Assembly: GCA_964058845.1 (NCBI GenBank)
Contig: CAXKVR010000116.1
Location: forward strand, 1-64,000
Length of the DNA stretch: 64,000 bases
Reading direction: 5' to 3'
DNA from: Carex sylvatica
Taxonomy: Eukaryota > Streptophyta > Magnoliopsida > Poales > Cyperaceae
Positions within the stretch are counted from its first letter, which is position 1. Every line of letters starts with the position of its first letter. A program made the position numbers and the translations under genes. Shown piece by piece: positions 35,079-46,994 of the stretch. The notes beneath the pieces were generated by a model, which saw nothing but the letters and a program-made list of their open reading frames with translations, was not told where the DNA came from and searched no databases.

Positions 35079-35126
35079 ATGGCATTATAGTATCAGTAGA
35101 TGCACATACTGGTACTGTGGGTACCA
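35079..35126 (-). repeat. Right arm of the 48 bp perfect inverted repeat
   Basis: Exact reverse complement of 34303-34350 by direct comparison of all 48 bases. Confidence 0.9.
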
Positions 35127-35826
35127 ATTTCCTAAATGTAGCATGGACTCAAATGTACCTTTGATGCTTTGAACCAAATTGATGTGCATAAATGGTACCA
35201 ATTTGGTACCGTAACAGTTCATAGATAGCCGCACAGTTCACCACCACATCAGGCTGAAAAGGACCATTATGCAAATTGTTTTGCTTATTTAATTTTTTTA
35301 GCACAGTATTTAGATCTCTAATCAACAACAAATCGCAATTCTAGAAATAATTTTAGCTCATAAAAGAAATTAAAATCAAGTCAACTAAGGGGATTGAGGA
35401 AATGCCAGACTTGGCCAAAGGAGGCAGAGACAGCATTGAAGCCTTCTCCAGTTCGAACATCGACTTGGAAGGATTTGACGGAAGGGAGTGCGTCCAGTAG
35501 CGGAAATCAAAATTAGAGGTCAGAACACGATTTAATGCTTCACTGGTTTTGAAAAAAAAGAAACGAAGTGTTATACTGCGATCAAGTTTTTCTTTGAACT
35601 TTGTCATTACGTAATAATTGTTGGAATAATCAACCAATTAAGCCAATAAAAACACTAAATAAAATAGAAAATTAATTAGATTTTTGTAAGGTTAGTGGCT
35701 AATTAATTAGAAATTGAAGTACTGAATTTGTCGATATTGTGGGTCACATAATTCCTCAATCTAGCACTCTTAAATTTTATCTAAAATCATCCATTGTAGA
35801 AAATCAAAGCATATATCATCAAATAG

Positions 35827-36245
35827 GAGTAGAACTAGGGTGTTCTTAAGCTCACCAAAGTATTTGGTGATGGTGAGTTTAACTCCAAAATTCATCAAAT
35901 CGGTTTCAAATGATAAATTCGAACCATTGAAATCTGCCTACCTTACGAGTGATGCATCTACATGTGAAAATTTTAAACGTTCGAATTAATTTAGTATAAA
36001 GTCAAGTGGTCAAAAAATATTCAAAAAATGAATGCACTAAAATTAATTTATTAACCTTTTAATTTTGACCGATTGACTTTATACTAAATTAATTCAAATG
36101 TTTAAAATTTTCACATGTAGACGCATCACTCGTAAGATAGGCGAGTTTTAACGGTTCGGATTCATCATTTGAAACCGATTTAATGAGTTTTAGAATTAAG
36201 TTCACCAAACACTTTGGTGAACTTATGAACACCCTAGTTCTACTC
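35827..36245. mobile_element. Foldback Mutator-like MITE, gagtagaactagggtgttc family
   Basis: The ends gagtagaactagggtgttc and (inverted) ctactctg-side gaacaccctagttctactc match, with almost the whole element as arms around ttgactttatac. The flanks atcaaatag and cacaaatag agree at 7 of 9 positions, fitting an aged 9 bp duplication. A relative lies at 53113-53505. Confidence 0.78.
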
Positions 36246-36285
36246 CACAAATAGTATGGAGAAGCATATAGCATCACAACCTTCT

Positions 36286-36327
<42 letters not shown>
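36286..36327. repeat. (CA)n(TA)n microsatellite
   Basis: A compound dinucleotide run between two foldback MITEs. Confidence 0.9.
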
Positions 36328-36727
36328 GAGGAGGGTTCAAATGCACCCAAATGCACTCTATCTTTCAAATCATTTTTTTTCGTTTTTAAAGTCCGAATAG
36401 TTAATCCGAACCGTTAGATGTGATTTATATATTAAGATGTGCTTGGAGACCAAATTTTATATTTTTTGAAATTTTTTTACTATTGTTTTAGATTTATTGA
36501 AAATCGCTGTTTTTAGCAAATCTGGACCATAAAAAAACAGCGATTTTCAATAAATCTAAAAAAATAGTAAACAAATTTCAAAAAATATAAAATTTGGTCT
36601 CCAAACACATCTTAATATATATATCGCATCTACCGGTTCGGATTAACTGTTTTGACTTTGAAAACAGAGATAAAAAATAGGGTGCATTTGGATGCACAAA
36701 AATTTGGGTGCATTTGAACCCTCCTCT
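36328..36727. mobile_element. Foldback Mutator-like MITE, gaggagggttcaaatgca family
   Basis: It starts gaggagggttcaaatgcacc and ends with the inverse, gaaccctcctc. The flanks tatatatat (36319-36327) and tatctatat (36728-36736) differ at one of 9 positions. The arms share tggagaccaaattttatatt with 26757-27162 and 9167-9536. Confidence 0.85.
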
Positions 36728-36736
36728 ATCTATATA

Positions 36737-37740
36737 TATACACACACGTGGAGAAGCTTGTAGCTCTCTATTACGGGGGCGAGTTTGTGAGCCCCATTGT
36801 CAGTGGGGTATTACTAAACGACCATGTTTTTGTCAAAAGCACATGGATAAGATTTACATGACATAGTACGTTTTATATTTGGAATATATATGTAGAAAGA
36901 GATTATAAATAAAAGCTATGTATTAAAAATGGAACATAATCGAAGTTATATAGGTCTTCAAAATATCAGAAATAGTAGCTAAATTTTAAAGTTGTCCATT
37001 GGTCAATTTGGTTAAAATGAAACCAAAATTTTGTTCTAATAAATTTTTAAAGTGTGTAATAAAATTTTGTTCTAATACAAATTCTAGATTAACAATTTAT
37101 ATTAAAGTGTGTAATTTTACAATATCATAACATTTACTTGCATTTCTATTCATTTTTTGTTTGTTCTTTTAATTTGATTTTGAATAGTATTCTGTGAAAA
37201 AACGAAAGACAAACTACCAAAAATTTTAGACCAAACTAATATAAAAGAACAAACAAATAAAGGGAAAAAAAAACATTTTTTTGTAAATAAATTTAATTTG
37301 GTTTAGACCACAGGTTCAAAATTCAGATGAAAGTTTACTCCAAAAAAAAAAAGATAAAAAATATCTTGTGCATATTAAAAAAATAAGTGACTTATCTAGC
37401 TTTTTCTCAAATAAATAAATTTAGTTTAATTGATACCAAACTAACTGAAATATTCCAAGTCATGCTTTTTTAGTTTTTACTTTTATAAATTCATTTACAT
37501 GATATTGTTATTTATTAAATTGGTGTTTATGTTTCGTTAGGAGTATTAAAAGATTTCAGTAAAGGTTTATGGAAACATGATTCCTTCAAGTTAAAATAAT
37601 GACACTATTACCCTTTTGTCGTTTAGTGAATCGAGCATTTCTTTTAAGGGAAAAAAATAAAATAAAATGTATTGTCATGTTTCAAGAAAGAAATGAATTA
37701 TCAAATTTGCGAACCAATGGTATATACAATTGCATGATTT
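36737..37740. other. Gene-free AT-rich stretch
   Basis: Nothing supportable beyond AT-rich low complexity. Confidence 0.5.
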
Positions 37741-37946
37741 TTATTTTTGGAACTAAAGTTAGTATATATTGAGCGATCCCAACATTACAAAAATACAAAT
37801 AGCTTCTACTTGAGCTTTATTCATGTATGGAATATATATATATATTTTGACAAATTACCCGTAGGTTTCATTCAACAAAAAAAGGGAAATTATAATCTCT
37901 GAACTGACCCTTGACTGTTCTTAAACAGTGCACTACCTAGACAAAT

Positions 37947-38181
37947 ATCAGAAACACTCTTCTATGATATGATTTATCATGATAGAGTTTATCAGAAATA
38001 CTCTTCTATGATATGATTTATCATGATATGATTTATCAGAAACACTCTTCTATGATATGATTTATCATGATATGATTTATCAGAAACACTCTTCTATGAT
38101 ATGATTTATCATGATATGATTTATTAGAAACACTCTTCTATGATATGATTTATCATGATATGGTTTATCAGAAACACTCTT
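37947..38181 (+). repeat. 44 bp minisatellite, about 5.3 copies
   Basis: The unit starts atcagaaacactcttctatg; starts are at 37947, 37991, 38035, 38079, 38123 and a partial at 38167. Copies differ at only a few bases. Each unit contains the palindrome-like atgatatgatttatcatgat. Confidence 0.92.
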
Positions 38182-38239
38182 CGATTCAACCACAGGGATT
38201 TGCTGGCCATCTTCAAGCCCAAAATATGTAAATGGTTAA

Positions 38240-38692
38240 TGACGAAAATTAGAATTCTAGCATCGATTCAAACTCAGACTCAAAACGGATTAATTGTTCT
38301 TCAATCTTCTTAAATAGCTATGCACAAGTCTCAAGAAGGGATCTCACTAGTTCGTCATTTTCTATGATGATTAATTGCATAATTAAATTATGTTGTGTTT
38401 TCTATGAAACTTAATTATGTTATTATTTCTTAGGTTTGACTATTTATATTTTTTATGTCATTTTAATTATGTTAGAGTTTCTAAGAGATAGTCATTATGT
38501 GTTGTTATTTTCTAAGTTGGATTTTAGTTTTTTCTATATTATTTATTATGTGATGGATGTATTATAAAAAGAGATGGCATGTCATCTTTTTCTTCATGCT
38601 TTTGATAATATATGAATGTTTTTTATCTTCTCTCTTGTGATTTCTTTCTTTTTGTCTTGATTCTCTTTCTAAATTGTTCAATATCTCACAAA
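38240..38692 (+). mobile_element. Possible solo LTR or TRIM-like insertion
   Basis: Absent from copy 1 of the local duplication, where aaatggttaac runs straight into attgatttcctc. The extra ~450 bp starts tgacgaaaatt, ends tctcaca (TG...CA-like) and contains a TATA-like tattataaaaagagat about two thirds in, like a promoter in an LTR. No coding part and no clear target duplication, so this is tentative. Confidence 0.4.
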
Positions 38693-38930
38693 TTGATTTC
38701 CTCTGATACTTTATTCTTTGAATTTTTTTTTCTCTCCAAATTGTGGAAAATAATATCGACTTTTATTATGAGAAAATTTTAAGACATTTGATAATGTATT
38801 TTGGAGGGGTAATTGATGATGAATTATAGTAAAGATGAAAACATCATACTTATTTAATCGTCCGTTTACTCATGAAAAATTTGTGTGCTTTTATATTAAA
38901 AAAAATAGCCATGTACCTGTTTCATAGGGT

Positions 38931-39300
38931 CCGGATCCCCTAAAGTAACCTAATTTTTGGATTTTAGATCTGGACCATCCGATTCGAATCATCGCTCGAA
39001 ATTACTTTGTGATTTGAACTGTATTTGATAGGGTAGATTTAGCTTCCTTATCCTTCCTTAAGGCTTAAAATGGGCAGATACAATAATTTAATAGCCCTCA
39101 AGTTTTATGAGATACTTAACATCTATATGCTAATTTCTTTAGAAGGGGGGCAAAAGATAGAATCCATCCCCAGTCCCCACTAATTAAATTTCGAAATCAA
39201 AATCTAATCAAATATTTGGCGCCGAAATAAACAAACAAACTAGAGTGAGAAAAATGGCTAGGCGGAGCCAACTCTGTCACGGAACAATTTGATTTTTAAA
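38931..39300. other. MITE end fragments
   Basis: The stretch 38932-39010 is a half copy of the taacccaatctttgg MITE. The stretch 39242-39300 is one end (tagagtgagaaaaatggc, cggagcca, gtcacggaac) of the GCACGGCACG-rich hAT-like family. Confidence 0.55.
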
Positions 39301-40281
39301 ATAACTAAATAATATGTTAAATAAATAAAAGGAGATATAAGAAATAATTTGTTGTTTTGATGAAAATATTGGATATTATGGTGTTTTCATGGGGATATTG
39401 GATATTTTGAAAGTTTACATTGGCACACATAAAATTATCTCTATTTTTTAATACTCCGACTTATTTCTTAATCAATTGCTTTAAATATTTCTGTTTATTT
39501 CTAAATATCTTAGTTTATTTCTTAATACTCTGATTTATTTCTTAATATACTTCGGTTTATTATAAATTAATTGTTTTAAATAAAAAAAATTAATATATTT
39601 TAGTTTGAACTGAACAAATCAAAATAAAACTTTAATTCAATTTGGTTCGGTTCGATTCGATTACAATGTTAATTCGGTTCAGTTCAGTTCTATTTTTAAA
39701 ATCGTTGATTTGCCAAATTTGATTTGGTTTCAAACCGATGAACAACCCTAGACTGACGGTGGCGATGCACGCAGCTCATGGACCATTCCGTTTTGTCTCT
39801 CTGCCAGTGGGTCCCATAATTTTTCAATTCATTTACGCCCTTATCTGATTACTTGTTGCATGTCTTGTGCCCACCGAATAATCGTGCTTTTTGTCAAACT
39901 CGAACCATTTCTATTGCAAAGATGCAAAATTTGTGAATTAAATTCAAATAAATTTTTTTTTTTTGATGTCGAAACGAACGTTGAATTATTCAGTTGACTA
40001 AATTTTGACCAAATTAAACTCTAATAATTTGCAAATTTTACGAATTATTCATTATTTTTTTCCGAATTTTTTCTGTAACAATTTTTTTTTCTGATTTCTT
40101 TTTTCTTGTTCTCTTGCAGGATTAAGATCTCTGATCCGAATAATTCTAAATCATTCTCAAATCATATTCGAATTATTTTTGAATCACAAATTTTTAATCT
40201 CGCTAAACTGAATCCGAATAATTAATTTGTTACTATATTTCTATTGCCAGATACATTTGGCCCCAGCTATTTTTTGCACTA

Positions 40282-40312
<31 letters not shown>

Positions 40313-41629
40313 TTTCATGTAAACCCCTCAAAAGCTTCAAAATTGAGTAACAATTTTTTTTGAAGCATTCAAGAAAATTAACTTAAGATGTATATATAAT
40401 ATATTTGATCCTAAACTTGTTCGGAATATAATACAGAAGATATTTGAAGGTTATGATTCAATCCAAGCATCACGGTACATATAACTTTGCCTATTACAAG
40501 GCAAATAATTTTTTTAAAACCATTCAGACATTTTTTTTAAGAAGTCATATTTTAATAAATTAACAACAATTGTAATTTAAAAAATAATACACTAAAATGA
40601 ACTATTGGAAAAATACTAATAAATTAAAAAATTTCTATAATCGGCTAATGTTAAAAAAAAATGACATTGTATTCAAAGACGAATCTAATTTCTAACCATA
40701 TAAAAACCAATATACTTTAGTATATTATTTTTTTTATCATTTTTTAACAGATAATATGTTGGTTGTTTTGATAGTTTGGCCTAAACATTGGGAATGAAAA
40801 TTAAAAATCTACAAAATATATGATAAATTCAAAATAATCAAAATGAAAATTTCTCTACGTAATATTTTATGCAACGCAATTTTAGACCAAATCGAAACGA
40901 ATCGCTACAGACCCAATTCCCATTGATATATTGATCCGCTTCATGTTCGATTACAAAGATCTTGTTGTAGAATATTCAACTGAAAAAAAGAGCAAGCGGA
41001 ATTCATCGGAGTTCATTTAATTGGGATTATAGTATGGTGTTTTATTTATAAAATATGGTGTTTTATAATAGTAAAATGTTTATATTAAATTTCAATTTTA
41101 ATGTAGGGGATATAAATATAACATAAATCACATTTCAAATTAAAGTCGGATTTTAGATTACAAATTATTTACAACTATCAACTAGTCTACTAAATATATT
41201 ATTAATAGAATTATTTTTTAAACACTCAAAAAGTATTATAACATCCGTTATCCACAAATCAATATTAAATTCTCATGAGCCAACAATAAAGCCTTTGTAG
41301 GACCTAAAAAATAATGAAAAATACATCATATTTATGATATGTAATGGACCTTGTTTTATATCAACTATATTTTATAAAAAAATAAAAATAAAAGATAAGA
41401 GCGGGTGTTTTTTTATGTAAAATTAAATAGAAGTTAGTAAGCTAGATTTTTCAATTTTTTTATCTAAAAAAATAGAGTGAGGTTGTGGTATGGCACAGAT
41501 CAAGGTTCTAAATAGTGCGTTATAGCAGCACTATTTGGACATAGCGTTTTTTTTTTAACTAGTTTGCTATGACGCGATAAACTCTATTTAAATCTTTGGC
41601 ACATATTGATCCGAATTATGCATGGTTTT
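39301..41629. other. Gene-free AT-rich stretch with a T9G21 homopolymer
   Basis: No gene seen. Nine T residues (40282-40290) are followed directly by 21 G residues (40291-40311), strikingly unlike the AT-rich surroundings. Confidence 0.7.
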
Positions 41630-41860
41630 ATATATTTTTTTTTTTGAAGTTCAAATTGTCAATCAGAACCACTCAATGTGATTTTCATATAAAAATATAC
41701 TTCGTGACTAAATTTTACATTGTTTAGAAAAAATACTATTTTTTTATTTGGTCCAAAATATTTAGATCAAGTGATTTTCTACTTATCTAAAAAAATAGTT
41801 TAAGAGTTATGAAAAATATGAACTTTGGTAATTAAATACATTTTTGTATGGGGCATGTTC
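41630..41860. mobile_element. Decayed copy of the ttggagaccaaat foldback MITE family
   Basis: Left arm gttcaaattgtcaatcagaa, aatgtgattttcatat; right arm ctacttatctaaaaaaatag, atgaactttggtaat. Both are diverged from the copies at 26757 and 36328. Confidence 0.45.
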
Positions 41861-42900
41861 GGCAATAGGTAGAATAGTGAAGGAATAGAGGAATTGTGGA
41901 ATTGAGAATTGATCACTCTTCTCTTCTATTTCAATTGTATTCGGTAAATTCAATATTCTAACAATAAATTTTCATTAAAATACAAAACTAGTAGAAAATG
42001 ATTTTTATGACTTTGTTGAGTTTTGACTAATGCAATATAAAGTACTGAATGTTAACACATGAATAAATATTCAATAAAATGTTAAATGCAAATTGTCATA
42101 AATAAAATGATAAAATAATAATGATAATATAGTACTAGTAGGGGATCTCCATATATAGGTCATCGAATATCTTGAGCTAAAGAGAGACATTACAAAAGTA
42201 TTACATAAATTCCAATTAATTTAATTAGTAATAACCCGGTCTCAGAAAAAAAAAAATAGAGTAAAAGCATAAATAATGGAGAAATTTGGCTATAGATGAA
42301 CAACCAAACCAATAAAAAAACAAAAAGGTGAAACAGGATGGAAGAACAAAAATAGCAAAAGGGATCTCATTTGAAAAAGAATTTTGAGTTTATCAATCTT
42401 CATTGATTTTAGTTGGAGTTAATGGAGGAAAAAGTTTTTATTTCCTTTGAAATTGTGCACGAAGGATATATGGGGAATATTAAATTAGAATGGGCTGCCA
42501 CATCAGCGGAATGAGGATAAAAGAAGTAATTTCTATTCTCTATTCAACTCTCTCTGGAGTCTGGAATTGACAAAACTTGAAAAGTGGCCTATTCTATAGC
42601 TCCTCTATTCCAGTTCGTTCATGTTATGTTTGGTGAGTTCAAATCTGTTGTAATTTCGAGAGAAATTACAGGATTATGAAATTTTAATATCAACTATCAA
42701 TTTTTTCGGTGCATATATCTCAAAAATATTATAAAAAAAGTAAATTTTCATGCCCACATCTCGATAAAGACCAATGGTTGAGATCTGAATTACAGAGTTC
42801 TGAAATTCCCTAAGAATTACAATAGATTTATTTTCATGTTTAGCAGGAATAGGATATAAATTATGCTCAATTCCTCTATTCTCTACCTACTGAACAAGTT
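41861..42900. mobile_element. Possible ~1 kb inverted-repeat element with gggcatgttcgg ends
   Basis: The left end gggcatgttcggcaataggt, continuing agaatag and gaatagaggaatt, pairs with the inverted right end (acttgttcagtaggtagag, gaatagaggaatt). Such ends are seen in plant PIF/Harbinger-like MITEs, but I found no clear 3 bp duplication and no transposase. Confidence 0.4.
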
Positions 42901-43639
42901 TATATAGAGATTAATATCGACTTTTTGAACTTTGAAAATGAAAATATTAAGTGATAGTACAAGCCAGTGTACGCTATGCGTAGTACTATAGCCTCACTCA
43001 ATAAAATAATTAAATCAAATATAAGCTAAAATTGAAAATATGTCGACCATTATTTTTCATTTTGTGTTTTTTGGATAACTATGCTTCTTTTTATTAATAT
43101 TAAAGGAACAACTACATTAACATGACACTGCATTAATTTGTCACTTTCAGATTTCTGAACCAAAGTATCACATCACATCGTCCATTTAATGTTTCCGTTT
43201 CTTGTTGTTTTATTTTTTCATTACCAAGATAAAAGGAGGATCAATTTACTAATTACTCAAATCTTTGCAATATTAATATTATAATTATCACGCTCTACAC
43301 ATATTTATTTCTAATGTTGTAAAAAACGTTCGTTTAGATCGATTGATCTCAAATATGAGCAATTTTAACACTTTAGCATGGATCCGTTTGAATATAAATA
43401 TGTACAATTTTTAACACTCTCGAGTTATTTGTTAATTTACAGTACTTAATCACATTACAATTACATAGATTCATTTGGAGATCACATATATGTTTATTAA
43501 ATTTCTGTCATCCATTCAAACTAACCCACGAAAGAAACAAATATTATATAAATGTAAGGAAAAAATAATACTATATATAAGTTAATTAGTTCTTTTCTAG
43601 CGTAACAAAACCTTAAATTCCAAACAACTTATTCGGACT
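42901..43639. other. Gene-free AT-rich stretch
   Basis: I see nothing in it that I can support. Confidence 0.5.
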
Positions 43640-44475
43640 CATGCGAATGCTTTATTCTACTCATCACCTCACTGTTTGCCACACAAAGTTGTCCCCTTCC
43701 GAGGAAAATTGAGATGCCCAGAATTATGCATAATTTTCTCTCGCTCCAAGCTCCAAAATTTTCAAGACCGACCATATATACTAGGTCGTTTGCTGATCTT
43801 CTTCCTTCTCACTGCATGCCTCTTTTCTCCATTTTTGCTTCTTCATTCTTTCTTCCTTCCTTCATTCAAATTTTTTTTAACTCTCATAATTAGTGTAATT
43901 TTTATTCTAATTACATAAGTTTGTATATTTTTGGAAAAGAAACAAAAAAAGCTTCAGATCTACAAATTTCGTTAGGTATGTATTTAATTCTTTTAATTTT
44001 TATAAATAATTCACAATTATTAATAAATGATTAGAATAAATATTTTATGTAGTATAAATGATTTATATAGTAATTGTAGTATAAATAAATTGTTTATGTG
44101 TATTTTTTTTAGTAGTATAAATAGTTTATGTTGTAATTGTAGTATAAAAAAATAGTTCATGTAGTAATTTATTCGCATGTTGTTTTTTTTTAGTGTAGAT
44201 GCATGTAGTAATTGTTGAATGATTTATTTATTTGCATGGTTTATTTGCATGTAGTTTTTTTTTTTAGTGTAGATGCATGTAGTAATTGTTGAATGATTTA
44301 TTTATTTGCATAGTTTATGTAGATGCATGATTTATGTGCATGTACTTTTTTTTAGTGTAGATGCATGTAGTATTTTTTGAATTATTTATTTATGGTTTAT
44401 GTAGATGCATGGTTTATTTCATGTAGTATTGTTGAATGATTTATTTATTTGCATGGTTTATGTAGATGCATGGGC
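43640..44475 (+). repeat. CT-rich leader-like block followed by AT tandem repeats
   Basis: A pyrimidine-rich block (43800-43880) is followed at 43980-44475 by imperfect repeats built on gatttatttatttgcatggtt, tagtgtagatgcatgtagta and gtagtaattgttgaatg. The layout resembles the left part of the Mutator-like element at 10062, but I found no matching terminal repeat, so the nature is open. Confidence 0.5.
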
Positions 44476-45065
44476 AGAAAAAATATAGTGGGTCCGGTCT
44501 GGAGATAAAAAATTGGGAGATCGAAGGAGATCAAATGGCTCTCATGGTCTGTGAGAAAACATAGAGAGACCGGATGGTTCCCACGGTATGGATTTAATAA
44601 TAGATCTTCTGTGGCAAGAAATCGTGGTAAAGTCGAAAAAAAAAGTTGAGACTGTGTGGATCCCACAGTTTGAGAAAAAGGCAGTTGTGAGATCGTGGAA
44701 ACCCCACGGTCCTTATGATTTTTTTAAAAAGAAAGCCATCATATTGGTTCCGTAAAATTCATTTAATTATTTATGGTTTATGAAAAAAATTCCACAAAGA
44801 GGGCTGCAAAAAGTTTCGATTTGAATTTGATTTAAAAAAAGTTTGTAATTAATTCGATTCGAAATTAGTTCGTTCTGATTCAACAGCGTAACAAATTATC
44901 AATGGAATACGTACGTTCTATTTGACTAGGTCCATGTCGTGATTTTAATCAATTTAGCAACGTAAAAGATAAGGAAATCTTAAGCTTGTTCAAATCCATC
45001 GGTGTGAATTCGTAAAAGTTAAAAAAAAATGTGTAAATTTTGTTCCGCAAGAAGAAAACTAATGC
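44476..45065. other. Gene-free stretch
   Basis: The stretch 44476-44720 has higher GC and repeats the phrases gtgggtcc, cccacggt and gagaccgg, of unknown origin. Confidence 0.4.
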
Positions 45066-46131
45066 GAAATGGAAGTATGGGGTATCAAACCGCTACTTAG
45101 AAATTATTCATTACTGTTACGATGTGGTGGCGATTATATAGGTATCCGAATTCACTTTGGGCACAAACCTCAATTGCCCTACGCTCAGTAACTCGAAGCC
45201 ACATACAACACAGAATATGGATGCGGAGTGGTTCGTTCTTTTGTTTCAACTTCTTAAAATCAGAACATTGTTTGATTAATTGGAGCACCTATTGGAAAAT
45301 CAACACAGGGGCCTCAATCTCTTACTGGTTTGACTCATGGTCGTTCCCAACAAGAGCAACACTGGATACACCAGTTCTGACAAATAGGAAGTGGTCACTA
45401 GAAGTGGCAGTACAATACGGTGTGCAAGATGACTTGGTTCTATCAAACATATCTCAAGATCAGTTGTTATGGAGATGGAACAGTAATGCTGAATATTCGG
45501 CCAAATAAGTTTATGAAGTTATGGTGGCTGCGGGGAAAACGAATTGGCAATTTCAGTTCATATGACAACTCAAAATCCCTCCTACAGTGCTAATATTTGC
45601 TTTTCTATGCTTAAAAGATAAGCTACTCACACATGAAACAATGGCACGTAAAGGGTTTAATGTAGACCTTCAATGTGCAGTTTGTCATGCTTGCCCATTA
45701 GAAACATTTTTACACTTATTTTTTCGATGTAATTTTGCAATTAGATTTTGGCATAAATTTTCTTGGCTGACAGGGTTTAGAGTGGTCAATCAAGGGGAGT
45801 CTGTGCAATCTATTGTGCTTAAAACAATCAATCAACAAAGAGGGCAGATGTCAAGAAAAAATAGGGGTTTATATATGCTTGCGGGATGCTGGTTCATATG
45901 GAAAAGCAGGAACAAAATAATTTTTGAAGAAAAAATTATGGATCCAGGATGTGCAGCACAGCAAGCAAGAAGAGAAGCCATGCTTTGGCTTCGGTACTGT
46001 TGATACCTGCTGATTTGAAGATTCTAATTTGTTGTGCTATACTTTTATTTTTTGTTTTATTCTAATTTGTAGTTGATGATTGGTTGTAATTATATCATTT
46101 GATAGCCATTATCAGAGTTCCAAAAAAAAAA
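45066..46131 (+). mobile_element. 5'-truncated LINE, 3' end with poly(A) tail
   Basis: Plus-strand translation gives an endonuclease/RT-associated region (TGASISYWFDSW) and a zf-RVT domain (CAVCHACPLETFLHLFFRC) then WFIWKSRNKIIF, with two stops between. It ends in an A-run at 46122-46135. The 11 bp aaaactaatgc at 45055-45065 recurs at 46132-46142 and is the likely target duplication. Confidence 0.8.
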
Positions 46132-46142
46132 AAAACTAATGC

Positions 46143-46920
46143 ATAAATTATCGGCTGTCAAAAAATTTGTAGTTCGTAATTCGATTGACTTCGATTCGAA
46201 ATATTTGTAGTTCACAATTAATTCAATTCAAAATTAGTTCGTTCTCAAGCAAATTAAATCAGTTCGGTTCGAATCTTATTCAAATTCAAACTCAAATTAG
46301 AGTAAGTTTGATTCGGTTGCAGTCCGACTCACGAGGCTTTTAACTATGAAATATGTGGACGAAAAGAAATTACTCCTAAGCTTCTCTTGTAAGTTGCAAG
46401 ACAAGCACAAACCTCAACACAAAAAATATATATAAAATCGCCTTGTTTTATATAAATTTAGTTGGTACTTATTTTTTTAATAGAAATATGAAGATCTAGC
46501 CTTTTAAATTATGTAAGTAGAAATTTGTCTATACTTTCATATTTAAACAACTTGATTCTTAATTAAATTTAAAAGTGGAGATTTTAACAAGTTAAAAATT
46601 TAATATTTAAACAAAATAAAAGTTGATATGTAATAGACGGATTTGAGGGCATTTTAAAAAAAAATTAGCTGAAGTTGATACGTAATTTAAATATTTATTT
46701 AATAGTTAAATAAATAAAAGTTGTTAAACATTTTAAATAAATAATATTGTTGTAAAATAATAATAAAAAAGGGTAAAGGCCGAAAAGAAGAAATTCGTGA
46801 TGACGCGGCTCTATCCCGATCGTTGATTTTGGTTTGTCTGATTTAGATGTTCGGTCCAATAGTGAGTAGCCCACTGCCCACCGCAATGCATTGCTGCTAC
46901 ATTGCGCCACGTAACCCCTC
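46143..46920. other. Gene-free stretch upstream of the bZIP gene
   Basis: AT-rich until 46760, then a GC-richer part (46770-46920) that may be distal promoter of the bZIP gene. It contains gccacgtaac, an ACGT core, near 46904. Confidence 0.45.
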
Positions 46921-46925
46921 GAAAA

Positions 46926-46934
46926 ACACGTGTC
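46926..46934 (+). promoter_or_regulatory. ABRE/G-box (ACACGTGTC) upstream of the bZIP gene
   Basis: A perfect CACGTG in an ABRE context, about 780 bp before the bZIP ATG. Group A bZIP factors bind such sites, so self- or cross-regulation is plausible by inference. Confidence 0.5.
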
Positions 46935-46994
46935 AACTTTCTTTCTAGTAAGTTACCATATCAACCTTGTCAACCATTTACTCTCCAGCCAGGC

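Larger units (their letters stand above)
37741..38930 (+). repeat. Local duplication, copy 2
   Basis: Diverged direct copy of 31611-32720, about 6 kb downstream. It has acquired its own 44 bp minisatellite and an LTR-like insertion between the conserved blocks. Confidence 0.7.

Noticed and set aside
35353..35637. 94-residue minus-strand ORF
   Set aside because: No recognisable family and no splice or promoter support.
37947..38181. CRISPR-like array
   Set aside because: Direct tandem units without distinct spacers in a plant genome; it is a minisatellite.
43676..43918. 80-residue ORF with a hydrophobic middle
   Set aside because: It arises from a CT/T-rich stretch; no start context or family match.
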